Part shown: in pieces, positions 53,542 to 61,794 of the stretch
Numbering within the stretch: position 1 is the stretch's first letter
Layout of the letters: the number at the start of each line of letters is the position of its first letter
Assembly: GCA_003457135.1 (NCBI GenBank)
Contig: DMSQ01000075.1
Location: forward strand, 53,672-117,671
Origin: Prolixibacteraceae bacterium
Lineage (GTDB): Bacteria; Bacteroidota; Bacteroidia; Bacteroidales; Prolixibacteraceae
Reading direction: 5' to 3'
Length of the DNA: 64,000 nucleotides
Notes under the pieces: generated by a model
Told to the model about the DNA's origin: nothing
The model's database searches: none
The model's input: only the letters and a program-made list of their open reading frames with translations
Translations under genes and position numbers: made by a program

Positions 53542-54822
53542 ATGAAGATTTATATTCCACAGAAATATCAGCGATTAAAAAGGATACTTATTTGGATCGT
53601 TTCATTCATCCTGCTGTTACAAGTTGCTTATTTCGTTTACGATCAATATGAAACGAAGCGCATTATGAAGGAATTAACCCAGGAAAAAGAGGTTGTACGA
53701 CCTGAACCTGTCATGCTTTTCAATCTTCCCATCGATTCATTCACAGTAGTTCCAGGTCAGGTCCGATCGGGTCAAAACCTTTCAGATATCCTGATGAAAC
53801 AAGGAATTCCGATGACTGAAATAGATGCGATTTCAAAGAAATCAGTCCTGACTTTTGATGTCAGAAAAATGAAAATTAACAATCCCTTCTATTTTTTCAT
53901 GAGTAAAACCCAGCCTTCGAAGGTGGAATACTTTATTTATGAAATCAATCCGGTGGACTATGTGGTTTACGATTTGAGCGACAGCCTCCGGATTTACAGG
54001 GAGAAAAAACCAATCGTTACCCAGATTAAAACGGCAAGCGGGGTAATTACTTCTTCACTTTGGAATACGATGAAAGCACAGGCATTGAACCCGGTTTTGG
54101 CCATGGATCTGTCTGAAATTTATGCATGGAGCATCGACTTCTTTGGAATTCAGAAAGGTGATAAATTCAGGGTTATTTATGAAGAAAATTTCGTGTCAGG
54201 AAAATCAATTGGTATCGGACGAATTTTTGCTGCCCAATTTGTTCATGCAAAAGAAGATTTTTATGCTTTCCGTTTCACTCAGAACAATGAGGAAAGCTAT
54301 TTCGACGATAAAGGTAAGAGTCTGAAAAAAGCATTTTTAAAAGCGCCTCTGACATTCAACCGGATCAGTTCCAAGTTTTCAAATTCAAGGTTTCATCCGG
54401 TGCTTAAAATTTACCGGCCACACCATGGCATTGACTATGCTGCACCCACAGGTACGCCTGTAGTTTCAATCGGAGAAGGGACAGTTATCACTAAAGCATA
54501 TCAGGCTGGAGGTGGCGGTAATTATTTAAAAATCAAACACAATTCGGTATATACAACTAGTTACATGCATTTGAGTAAATTTGGTGCAGGTATTGCCGCA
54601 GGAAGCAGGGTTAAACAAGGACAGGTAATAGGGTATGTTGGCACTACCGGACTTTCATCAGGGCCACATCTTGATTTCCGGGTATTCATGAATGGATCAC
54701 CGGTTAATCCACTCACCATTAAATCGCCTCCAACAGAACCAGTTTTTGAAAAGAATATGAAAGATTATACCGTTCACCGCGATTCGATGATGACCAAATT
54801 GGCAGCGATTAAGAACTTTTAA
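53542..54822 (+). CDS. M23 peptidoglycan DD-metalloendopeptidase
   Basis: 426 residues: one N-terminal membrane helix, a periplasmic region, then the LytM domain. The first zinc motif is HHGIDYAAPTGTP (HxxxD). The second reads GPHLDFRV, so the usual H-x-H is H-x-D; this variant is, to my recollection, common in Bacteroidota. It cleaves cross-linked peptides in the cell wall. It lies 31 bp after the YitT gene. Confidence 0.85.
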   Translation: MKIYIPQKYQRLKRILIWIVSFILLLQVAYFVYDQYETKRIMKELTQEKEVVRPEPVMLFNLPIDSFTVVPGQVRSGQNLSDILMKQGIPMTEIDAISKKSVLTFDVRKMKINNPFYFFMSKTQPSKVEYFIYEINPVDYVVYDLSDSLRIYREKKPIVTQIKTASGVITSSLWNTMKAQALNPVLAMDLSEIYAWSIDFFGIQKGDKFRVIYEENFVSGKSIGIGRIFAAQFVHAKEDFYAFRFTQNNEESYFDDKGKSLKKAFLKAPLTFNRISSKFSNSRFHPVLKIYRPHHGIDYAAPTGTPVVSIGEGTVITKAYQAGGGGNYLKIKHNSVYTTSYMHLSKFGAGIAAGSRVKQGQVIGYVGTTGLSSGPHLDFRVFMNGSPVNPLTIKSPPTEPVFEKNMKDYTVHRDSMMTKLAAIKNF

Positions 54823-54837
54823 AACAGGATTTAGTCG

Positions 54838-54896
54838 GAAGACCGAAGTCCGGAGACGGGAGAAAAGTGAACTTCCATCTTCTGACTTCGGTCTTC
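54838..54896. terminator. 13-bp inverted repeat between convergent genes
   Basis: GAAGACCGAAGTC (54838-54850) and GACTTCGGTCTTC (54884-54896) are perfect inverted repeats with a 33-nt loop between the M23 and methyltransferase genes. The words are of the kind found in interspersed Bacteroidota repeats. Confidence 0.55.
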
Positions 54897-54899
54897 TGT

Positions 54900-55430
54900 C
54901 TATTTTCGAAGTTTATAAACCAAATCCCATAAAACAATTCCGGCGCTCACCGAAATATTGAACGAATGTTTGGTTCCGTATTGCGGAATTTCAATGGCCC
55001 CGTCGCACATATTGATCACCGATTGCTGAACACCTTTCACTTCATTTCCAAAAATTAAGGCAAGCTTTTGATCTTTTTCGGGAGTAAAATCAGGCAGCAT
55101 GATGCTGTTTTCAACCTGCTCGACGGAAAAAACCCTATAACCACTCTGTTTCAGCTTTAAAATAGCGGCTTCTGTTTCAGCAAAATACTCCCAGGGGACT
55201 GATTTCTCGGCATCGAGCGCTGTTTTGTGAATTTCTTTATTTGGAGGGGTAGCTGTAATTCCACACAGAACCACCTTTTCGATCAGCAGAGCATCCGAAG
55301 TCCGAAATACAGAACCTATGTTGTTGCAGCTCCGCAGGTTATCCAAAACCACAGTTATCGGTGTTTTTTCAACCTCCTTATATTCATCAACCGACAGGCG
55401 GTCGAGTTCGCTATTCTTTAATTTACGCAT
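54900..55430 (-). CDS. TrmH/SpoU family RNA 2'-O-methyltransferase
   Basis: 176 residues. SPOUT motifs: LDNLRSCNNIGSVFRTSDAL near the start, LIFGNEVKGVQQSVI, and IPQYGTKHSFNISVSAGIVL at the C terminus, the SAM-binding knot of the TrmH family. It methylates ribose in tRNA or rRNA; the target is not clear. No N-terminal substrate domain, so a small member. Confidence 0.88.
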   Translation of the reverse strand: MRKLKNSELDRLSVDEYKEVEKTPITVVLDNLRSCNNIGSVFRTSDALLIEKVVLCGITATPPNKEIHKTALDAEKSVPWEYFAETEAAILKLKQSGYRVFSVEQVENSIMLPDFTPEKDQKLALIFGNEVKGVQQSVINMCDGAIEIPQYGTKHSFNISVSAGIVLWDLVYKLRK

Positions 55431-55440
55431 ATTATAAATT

Positions 55441-55553
55441 TACGATTAGACAATTTACGATTTACAAATAACTCTGGCAAAGTTTTATACGACGTAGAAA
55501 ACTTTGCCAGAGTTCAACAAAATAGTCAATCGTAAATAACTAAATCGTAAATA
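55441..55553. repeat. nested palindrome repeat
   Basis: A perfect 16-bp stem ACTCTGGCAAAGTTTT (55471-55486) / AAAACTTTGCCAGAGT (55498-55513) with an 11-nt loop. It is flanked by inverted copies of ATTTACGATT / AATCGTAAAT words. It occupies the gap between the methyltransferase and arginine deiminase genes. Confidence 0.65.
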
Positions 55554-55554
55554 A

Positions 55555-56823
55555 TTAGACTTTTTTTCTCCGGATTGGCATTGACATACACCTTGCGCCA
55601 CCGCCGCCACGGGCAAGTTCTGATCCGGGGATAGTAATAACACATTTTCCGTCCGGAATTTCACATCGCCCACTCAGAAGATCCCGGGCAGTAATAATCT
55701 GAAATCCTTTTTGACTGAGTTGTTCGATGGTGTGAATATTGCGTTCGTAACCTATGACCTTACCCGGTGCAAATGCCAGAAAATTAGCCCCGCTGTGCCA
55801 TTGTTCGCGCTCCTGTGTCCAACTGTCAATTCCTCCTCCGCATTGAATCGGATCCATATCAATGCCAAGTTTTTTGAGCGCTTTGGGCAGGTTTTTCTGT
55901 TCGCGAATATCTATTACTTTTCCATTTTCAACCCGGATATGAATCGTGTGAAAGCGGTTGGTACCCATAATCAGCGGCTCATAAACCATGCAGGCATCCA
56001 TATCCATAAATGTAAAAACCATATCCAGATGGATGAACGATTCGGGTGCATCGGGTAATTCCTGGATCAGGATGTGTTGCATCCCGCTTTTTTTAGCCTT
56101 AATGTTTTCAAGAATAAAGTCAATGCCATGCGTGCTGGTACGAATTCCGGTCCCGACAACCAGAACATCCTCACGGCCAACCTGAAAATCGCCTCCTTCG
56201 ATGGAAATACCGGGGAAATTCAGAATATTTTCCGGGGTATTGGGATTGATCGTGGTTGTTTCGAGTAATGGATGATTGTTGAATATAGCATTCATAATTA
56301 CGGCCTCGCGGTCGCGAACTTTACTCGCCATTTTTCCAATCAGCACTTCATTTCCAAACGTCATGGAAGCATCGCGGGTAAACAGAAAGTTATGCAGTGG
56401 CCGAAGACTGAAGCGTTCCTGGCTTAAAAATCGGGTGAGGTTGTTCCTTTCGAGAAAAACACCCTGAATAAGCTGCCGTGAAAGATCTGCGGCATGTTGT
56501 TCCATCAGCGCCGGGAAAATATCCATTGCCCCTTCGCTAAAACAGATTTCTTTCAGTAAAGATGATTTTACCTCGTCATTCTGAAGTATATCCGAAAGCA
56601 AATCTTTGACTTCAAAAGTTTGGGAAACCTTATTTAGCACACCCTTAAAAGTTGAATACTCACCAGCGGCAACCGATAAGTTCAGAATGTCGCTGTATAG
56701 CGCCCGTTCTGCATTTTCAGGAGTCATTTCTTCCACTTCCTGCCCAGGCGTATGAATAATGACCCCCTCTAACTGGCCAAATTCCGAACAAACATCAATT
56801 TTAATTTTTTGATTGGTCAGCAT
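55555..56823 (-). CDS. arcA: arginine deiminase
   Basis: 422 residues. The guanidine-modifying fold is shown by FTRDASMTFGNEVLIG, SIEGGDFQVG, FIHLDMVFTFMD (catalytic His/Asp) and GGGGARCMSMP with catalytic Cys near the C terminus. It turns arginine into citrulline and ammonia in the cytoplasm. No carbamate kinase or ornithine carbamoyltransferase is nearby. A -7 box lies upstream (56844-56851). Confidence 0.92.
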   Translation of the reverse strand: MLTNQKIKIDVCSEFGQLEGVIIHTPGQEVEEMTPENAERALYSDILNLSVAAGEYSTFKGVLNKVSQTFEVKDLLSDILQNDEVKSSLLKEICFSEGAMDIFPALMEQHAADLSRQLIQGVFLERNNLTRFLSQERFSLRPLHNFLFTRDASMTFGNEVLIGKMASKVRDREAVIMNAIFNNHPLLETTTINPNTPENILNFPGISIEGGDFQVGREDVLVVGTGIRTSTHGIDFILENIKAKKSGMQHILIQELPDAPESFIHLDMVFTFMDMDACMVYEPLIMGTNRFHTIHIRVENGKVIDIREQKNLPKALKKLGIDMDPIQCGGGIDSWTQEREQWHSGANFLAFAPGKVIGYERNIHTIEQLSQKGFQIITARDLLSGRCEIPDGKCVITIPGSELARGGGGARCMSMPIRRKKV

Positions 56824-56843
56824 ATTTTTTCTTTTTTGCCCTG

Positions 56844-56851
56844 CAAAGATA
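56844..56851 (-). promoter_or_regulatory. -7 box of arcA
   Basis: On the minus strand TATCTTTG lies 21 nt before the arcA ATG. A -33 box at the usual distance is weak. Confidence 0.45.
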
Positions 56852-56941
56852 CAAACATTGAACGTCAGGGAATCGTAAACTGTTTTTTAATCGTATCAGT
56901 TTTATAACATATCCGTATCTTTACCGAAGATTGCAGAGCTT

Positions 56942-57529
56942 ATGAAACATTCGCTGATATTAATTCTGATCTGTTTCGCTTCTGCTTTTGCGTCAAGGGC
57001 ACAAAAGCCAATTTTCTCACATCGCGATTCCATTGTGGTGGTTAACGGTGATACTTTGCCACATTTTAACCTTTCAACTACAAACATTTACAACGAAAAA
57101 AATAACCGAAGAAGGCATGAAGACCAGCAATACTGGAGGATGGTAATGCGGGTCAAGAAAGTATTGCCTTATGCCAAAGAAGCTGCCGCATTATTGAGAA
57201 AATACGAACTGGAAGTACCGCCTGATGCAAGAGGAAGGGATCGTCGGGTTTATATCAGAAGGGCAGAGGATGAATTGATGGAGAAGTATGGTCCAACATT
57301 GAAAAAAATGTCAATCAATGATGGACGTATCCTCATTAAATTGATTGACCGTGAAACCAGTAAAGTATCGTATGATCTTATCCATGAATTAAAGGGCGAT
57401 GTTTCGGCAGTATTCTGGCAAGGGGTTGCCCGCATTTTTGGCAATAATTTGAAAGCTAAATACGATCCCTGGGGAGAAGATCGCCAGATCGAACAGATAA
57501 TCATGTATATTGAAGCAGGGCTGATTTAG
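56942..57529 (+). CDS. DUF4294 secreted protein
   Basis: 195 residues with a signal peptide (cleaved near SRAQK). Conserved DUF4294 features: VVNGDTLPHF near residue 40, YWRMVMRVKKVLPYAKEAA, LIKLIDRETSKVSYDLIHEL and FWQGVARIFGNNLKAKYDP. A widespread Bacteroidota periplasmic protein; function not known. TATCTTTA about 30 nt upstream could be its -7 box. Confidence 0.88.
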   Translation: MKHSLILILICFASAFASRAQKPIFSHRDSIVVVNGDTLPHFNLSTTNIYNEKNNRRRHEDQQYWRMVMRVKKVLPYAKEAAALLRKYELEVPPDARGRDRRVYIRRAEDELMEKYGPTLKKMSINDGRILIKLIDRETSKVSYDLIHELKGDVSAVFWQGVARIFGNNLKAKYDPWGEDRQIEQIIMYIEAGLI

Positions 57530-57531
57530 TG

Positions 57532-57664
57532 CTGAAGGACTGAATTACTGAAGGATTGAATTACTGAAGGATTGAATTACTGAAGGATTGAATTGCTGAA
57601 GGACTGATTGTTTGAATTTATTCATCTGACCACTGCGACTGACCACTGTGACTGAACTCTGCGA
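57532..57664 (+). repeat. two short tandem repeat arrays
   Basis: CTGAAGGA(C/T)TGAATTA, 16 bp, repeats four and a half times from 57532 to about 57610. Then CTGACCACTGCGA, 13 bp, repeats three times from 57626 to 57664. They fill the gap between the convergent DUF4294 and sugar transferase genes and have no spacers. Confidence 0.75.
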
Positions 57665-57667
57665 CTT

Positions 57668-59083
57668 TTATATCCCTTTCCCTTTCACACACTCCATGAT
57701 CGTATAAATCAGAATTTTGAAATCAACGTACAGGGAGATATTTTTGAGATAAACCATGTCGTACTGTAACCGTTCGACCATCTCATCAACATTCGACGCA
57801 TATCCGTATTTGACCTGCCCCCATGAAGTAATGCCAGGTCTTACTTTCTGCAAATGAGTGATGTAAGGCGCTTTCACCGAAATTTGATCAATATAGTATT
57901 TTCGCTCCGGGCGTGGCCCAACCAACGACATTTCGCCCTTAATAACATTGAGAAACTGAGGAATTTCGTCTAAATGAGTCCGGCGCATAAACTGTCCAAT
58001 TGAAGTAATCCGGTTATCATCAGTACTTGAAAGAAGTGGGCCGTTTGTTTCGGCATCACTGATCATTGTCCGCAATTTGTATATGGTAAACGGTTTCCCA
58101 AACTTTCCGACCCGTTCCTGATTGTAAAAAACCGGGCCCTTCGAATTCATTCTTATAGCAATTGCCAATCCGATAAAAACCGGGAAAAAGATAATTAATG
58201 CCAAAATAGAAACGATCACATCGAGCAATCGTTTAACGTTTTCCTGCCAGACTGGCATTAGTCCATTCGATATTTTGAGTAGGGTGCTGCCGAAAATGGT
58301 GTTGGTTTTAGCCTGATTGCTAAGAATATCAAATAAATCGGGGATTCCCCAAACGGTATGCGTACGGTTTTCCAGCAAAATCAGGATCTCGCTCAATAGC
58401 TTATGCTCCGAGGATTCGATGGCAATGATGATTTCCTCCACTTCATAATCATTGATTACCTTTTGAAGGTTTTTATATGATCCAAGATTGGGGGCATATT
58501 TCCCAAGTGGATAAGTTTCAAGTTCATCTACCGTTAGAAAACCGATAATTTTATTTCCTGCCGTCCGTTTTTGAGTCATCATATCTTCGACCAAACGAAC
58601 AGCTTTTTCGTTTGCCCCAATCACAATCGTGTTAAATCCAATAATACGCCGGTGAATACGATGAATGGTGCGTGTGGTAATAATCAGCCTGAACAGATAG
58701 GTAAAACTGAAATGCAAAATGAGTAATGCAAAATACAGGTTATAATACTTCCGGTAATCAGGAACCCAGTCGTTAAGGAGCAAAAGAAAAAAGATAATGG
58801 TTACTCCGGCAATAGATGTAATCGCTGTTTTTCCTAATTCAAGCAGACGCGATTTACGATAGATATATGAATATTGACCGGTAATATAATAAAGGGTAAT
58901 CCAGAATGCAGGGATAAAAATCAAGGCCAGATAAAATTGCCGGGTAAATTCCAGCGGAATATCGTATCCAAATTTGATGGGTTCGATGTAAAGTTTTCGG
59001 TAAGAATAAAATAAAGTCCAGCTAATTAAGGCCGCAATAATATCGAAAACCAGATACCTGGCAACTTGTAAATTTTTATGCAT
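57668..59083 (-). CDS. polyprenyl-phosphate sugar-1-phosphate transferase (WcaJ-like)
   Basis: 471 residues: about five membrane helices in the first 140 residues, a Rossmann-like middle (FNTIVIGANEKAVRLVEDMM), then a further helix and the bacterial sugar transferase domain (GPVFYNQERVGKFGKPFTIY; RRTHLDEIPQFLNVIKGEMS). It starts exopolysaccharide synthesis by loading a sugar phosphate on undecaprenyl phosphate. It is followed upstream by a degenerate oxidoreductase, so a polysaccharide context is likely. Confidence 0.9.
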   Translation of the reverse strand: MHKNLQVARYLVFDIIAALISWTLFYSYRKLYIEPIKFGYDIPLEFTRQFYLALIFIPAFWITLYYITGQYSYIYRKSRLLELGKTAITSIAGVTIIFFLLLLNDWVPDYRKYYNLYFALLILHFSFTYLFRLIITTRTIHRIHRRIIGFNTIVIGANEKAVRLVEDMMTQKRTAGNKIIGFLTVDELETYPLGKYAPNLGSYKNLQKVINDYEVEEIIIAIESSEHKLLSEILILLENRTHTVWGIPDLFDILSNQAKTNTIFGSTLLKISNGLMPVWQENVKRLLDVIVSILALIIFFPVFIGLAIAIRMNSKGPVFYNQERVGKFGKPFTIYKLRTMISDAETNGPLLSSTDDNRITSIGQFMRRTHLDEIPQFLNVIKGEMSLVGPRPERKYYIDQISVKAPYITHLQKVRPGITSWGQVKYGYASNVDEMVERLQYDMVYLKNISLYVDFKILIYTIMECVKGKGI

Positions 59084-59166
59084 AAGAAAGGTTTGGTCCT
59101 GATTACGTCTGTAATCAACGAACGCATCAATTCTAAAAATATTGCGGCAAAAATAGATTTAAATTG

Positions 59167-60009
59167 TTAAAAATCGATCTCCTTAAAACGCAGATGCGCC
59201 CTTATTTCATGCACAATCTGAACGCCATTGAGGAGGTTGTCGAAGGAACTGCCCTTTTTATCCTGATCTTGAATCATCCGGATGAAATTACCGATAGCTG
59301 CATATTCCTGATTTAAATAGGGGTATAAAATATACAGAGGCGTTTGGAATTCGAATTTGGTTCTTTTTGCTGGCTCAAAAATTTCGCAATTACCCGGTAT
59401 CATTTCCTGAGTAATGGTCAGATTTATTACACTCCCGTTCTCGTATTCGATACGAAGGTTTAAAATAACCGGCGAACCTGAATCTTTCATTCCGAAAATT
59501 TCCACCTTTTTGAAATTGCTTTGAACAACACGGTTCAAGGCGGTTATCAGAAGCAACAATTCGTGTGAAGGCTTTATAGAAGCGCCTTCGAAACACGTTC
59601 TCAAATTAATCAGAAGTGGTTTTTCAAATTTATTGCTGAAGGGATCAAAGTAAGGAATGTAATTGAATGGATTATAAATGAAAGTAACTATCCCGGCTTC
59701 TTTTTCCAGATCAATCAGATCTTTAATTTCTTTGATATTCAGGTTCGGAATTGTTTTCAGGTACATGTGTTTGCTCTTGCGTAATATGAGTCTGATCAGT
59801 TCACAACTGATAGTTTTATCACTCTGGATCAGAATGGCATCCGAAATGTCCATCAATCCGATTGGACTTGGCAGTTCAGCAAAGCCATCGGGCACGGTTG
59901 CATTTCCAGAGTAATATACACCGGCAACTTCCGTTCCGCGCAGTGTTTTCAACTGTTCCAGAAGTTCCGGACTGGTAGTTTCATCACCAAAAATTCCAAG
60001 TTTAATCAT
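59167..60009 (-). CDS. degenerate Gfo/Idh/MocA-like oxidoreductase
   Basis: 280 residues. The general layout (N-terminal Rossmann start MIKLGIFGDETTS, middle VTFIYNPFNYIPYF, beta-sheet domain) follows Gfo/Idh/MocA enzymes, but the GxGxxG loop is absent and the E-K-P signature is not seen, so cofactor binding is doubtful. It lies upstream of the sugar transferase on the same strand and could be a regulatory or scaffolding relative. Confidence 0.6.
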   Translation of the reverse strand: MIKLGIFGDETTSPELLEQLKTLRGTEVAGVYYSGNATVPDGFAELPSPIGLMDISDAILIQSDKTISCELIRLILRKSKHMYLKTIPNLNIKEIKDLIDLEKEAGIVTFIYNPFNYIPYFDPFSNKFEKPLLINLRTCFEGASIKPSHELLLLITALNRVVQSNFKKVEIFGMKDSGSPVILNLRIEYENGSVINLTITQEMIPGNCEIFEPAKRTKFEFQTPLYILYPYLNQEYAAIGNFIRMIQDQDKKGSSFDNLLNGVQIVHEIRAHLRFKEIDF

Positions 60010-60145
60010 ACCTGCAAAATAGGAATAAATTAAAAGTTGTAATATTAACGATCAAATTACTTTTCAACTTCGATTGTTAATATTGAGTGTCTCAGGAAAT
60101 CGTTTCGAATCTATATTTGGCTAATTTTGAAAAAAAGGATTTTAC

Positions 60146-60796
60146 ATGGATTTTCAGGATACATTACGACATCAGGGTTTACGAAAAATATTGGTGGAGG
60201 GTATTCGTATCAAAGGTATCAGAGACGAAAAAGTTCTGGCAGCAATGGGCAAAGTGCCCCGGCACCTGTTTATGGACAGTAGTTTTACCCAGTTCGCTTA
60301 CAAAGATCAGGCATTTCCGATCGGGGCAGGGCAAACAATCAGCCAGCCCTATACAGTAGCTGTTCAAACTCAGTTATTGCAGGTTGAGCGGTTTGATAAA
60401 ATTCTGGAAGTTGGTACCGGTTCAGGCTATCAGGCTGCCATTCTACTTGAAATGGGAGCCAGTGTTTATACCATCGAGCGTCAGCGCGAATTGTATCTGA
60501 AAACTCAGTCAATCCTGCCCCAAATTGGCTATCATCCTAAATTTTTCTATGGCGATGGATACAAAGGTCTTCCAACTTATGGCCCATTCGATAAAATCAT
60601 TATAACCGCCGGGGCGCCTGCTGTTCCTGAAGAACTGCTCGCCCAGCTCAAAGTTGGCGGACGGATGGTGATCCCTATGGGCCCACGCGAAAAACAAACC
60701 ATGTACGTGGTGGTAAAGACCAGCGAAACCGAATATTACAAGGAATCTCACGGAACATTTGTGTTTGTTCCGATGTTAAAAGGTACAGATAAATAA
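60146..60796 (+). CDS. pcm: protein-L-isoaspartate O-methyltransferase
   Basis: 216 residues. SAM motif EVGTGSGYQAAILLEMGA (about 85-102), with the family's PRHLFMD and FPIGAGQTISQPYTVA before it, and IITAGAPAVPEELL later. It repairs isoaspartyl residues in damaged proteins. Divergent from the oxidoreductase-like gene. Confidence 0.92.
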   Translation: MDFQDTLRHQGLRKILVEGIRIKGIRDEKVLAAMGKVPRHLFMDSSFTQFAYKDQAFPIGAGQTISQPYTVAVQTQLLQVERFDKILEVGTGSGYQAAILLEMGASVYTIERQRELYLKTQSILPQIGYHPKFFYGDGYKGLPTYGPFDKIIITAGAPAVPEELLAQLKVGGRMVIPMGPREKQTMYVVVKTSETEYYKESHGTFVFVPMLKGTDK

Positions 60797-60819
60797 GTTC
60801 GGAGTGCGCTAAAGTTCGG

Positions 60820-60884
60820 AGTGCCTAAAGTACTTATGGCATTTTCAACTCTAGGCACTCTAGGCACTCAAAACTTTAGGCACT
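60820..60884. repeat. inverted repeat between pcm and the MBL gene
   Basis: AGTGCCTAAAGT (60820-60831) and ACTTTAGGCACT (60873-60884) are perfect 12-bp inverted repeats; CTAGGCACT words recur in the loop. It may be a terminator or interspersed repeat. Confidence 0.55.
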
Positions 60885-60890
60885 TACTTT

Positions 60891-61526
60891 ATGCAGATCA
60901 AAAAATTCACTTTCAACCCGGTTCAGGAAAACACGTTTGTTGTTTTTGATGAAACGAACGAATGCGTCATCATTGATGCCGGTTGCTACTTCGAAAACGA
61001 ACGGCAGGAACTCGATCGATTTATTTCTGAAAAGCAATTAAAACCTGTCCGGCTAATTAATACCCACTGTCATTTCGACCATATTATGGGTGTAACCCAT
61101 TGCCGCGCCAAATACCATCTTCAGTTCGAAACGCATCCGGATGAAGCAATCCTGGTTGAACAGGCCGCAGAACATGGTGATTTGTTTGCTATTCCGGTTG
61201 AACCGATTGATGCTCCCGACGCATTTTTAAAAGAAGGCGACCGAATCACATTCGGAAATTCATTCCTTGAAGTCATTGAAGCTCCCGGCCATTCGCCTGG
61301 TGGTGTGGTTTTTTTTAATCCTGAGCAAAAAATTTTGATTGCCGGTGATGTTTTATTCTACGGAAGTATTGGCCGTACTGATCTTCCGGGCGGAAGCTTT
61401 GAAAAACTGACAGACAATATCAAAACGAAATTACTTATCCTTCCTACGGAAACCGTTGTTTATTGCGGCCACGGTCCTGAAACAACCATTGGGTTCGAAA
61501 AGAAGAACAATCCATTTTTGACTTAG
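60891..61526 (+). CDS. MBL-fold metallo-hydrolase (glyoxalase II-like)
   Basis: 211 residues. Metal motif THCHFDHIMG (about 59-68), then APGHSPGG and IAGDVLFYGSIGRTD, and YCGHGPET at the end, giving a two-metal site. Such proteins hydrolyse thioesters such as S-lactoylglutathione; the substrate here is open. Confidence 0.88.
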   Translation: MQIKKFTFNPVQENTFVVFDETNECVIIDAGCYFENERQELDRFISEKQLKPVRLINTHCHFDHIMGVTHCRAKYHLQFETHPDEAILVEQAAEHGDLFAIPVEPIDAPDAFLKEGDRITFGNSFLEVIEAPGHSPGGVVFFNPEQKILIAGDVLFYGSIGRTDLPGGSFEKLTDNIKTKLLILPTETVVYCGHGPETTIGFEKKNNPFLT

Positions 61527-61541
61527 GAGCCCCATCCCCAG

Positions 61542-61774
61542 CCCTTCCCCAAAATAGGGAAGGGAGTTTGGGAAATGACTATTCGGGATGGTTGACTAAT
61601 AATCAACAGTTCTGGACTTGTTTGCGGTTTATGGGGCTTTGGTAACAAAAATCATTATATAGAGTACCATTTATTCATAAGTTTGCGCCTTCAATTAAAC
61701 AAGAATAAGTTAGAAGATATTTTACAAATACCGATTCTCAAAGCCCCCTCTTTCGGAGGGGGTTGGGGGAGGCT
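61542..61774. repeat. C/G-rich hairpins upstream of gcvP
   Basis: CCCTTCCC/GGGAAGGG (61542-61564) and CCCCCTC TTTC GGAGGGGG (about 61744-61762) lie in a 268-bp gap without genes between the MBL gene and gcvP. They look like interspersed palindromes or terminators. I see no glycine riboswitch-like structure by eye. Confidence 0.45.
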
Positions 61775-61794
61775 CTAAAATCTTATATAAAAAT

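Noticed and set aside
53542..54822. M23 peptidase inactive because H-x-H is H-x-D
   Set aside because: From memory this variant is frequent in Bacteroidota M23 proteins, and Asp can bind zinc, so it is not evidence of inactivity.
57532..57664. Possible CRISPR array
   Set aside because: The repeats are directly adjacent with no unique spacers.
61527..61794. Glycine riboswitch upstream of gcvP
   Set aside because: The gap contains only C/G-rich palindromes and AT-rich sequence; no glycine aptamer pattern could be recognised by eye.
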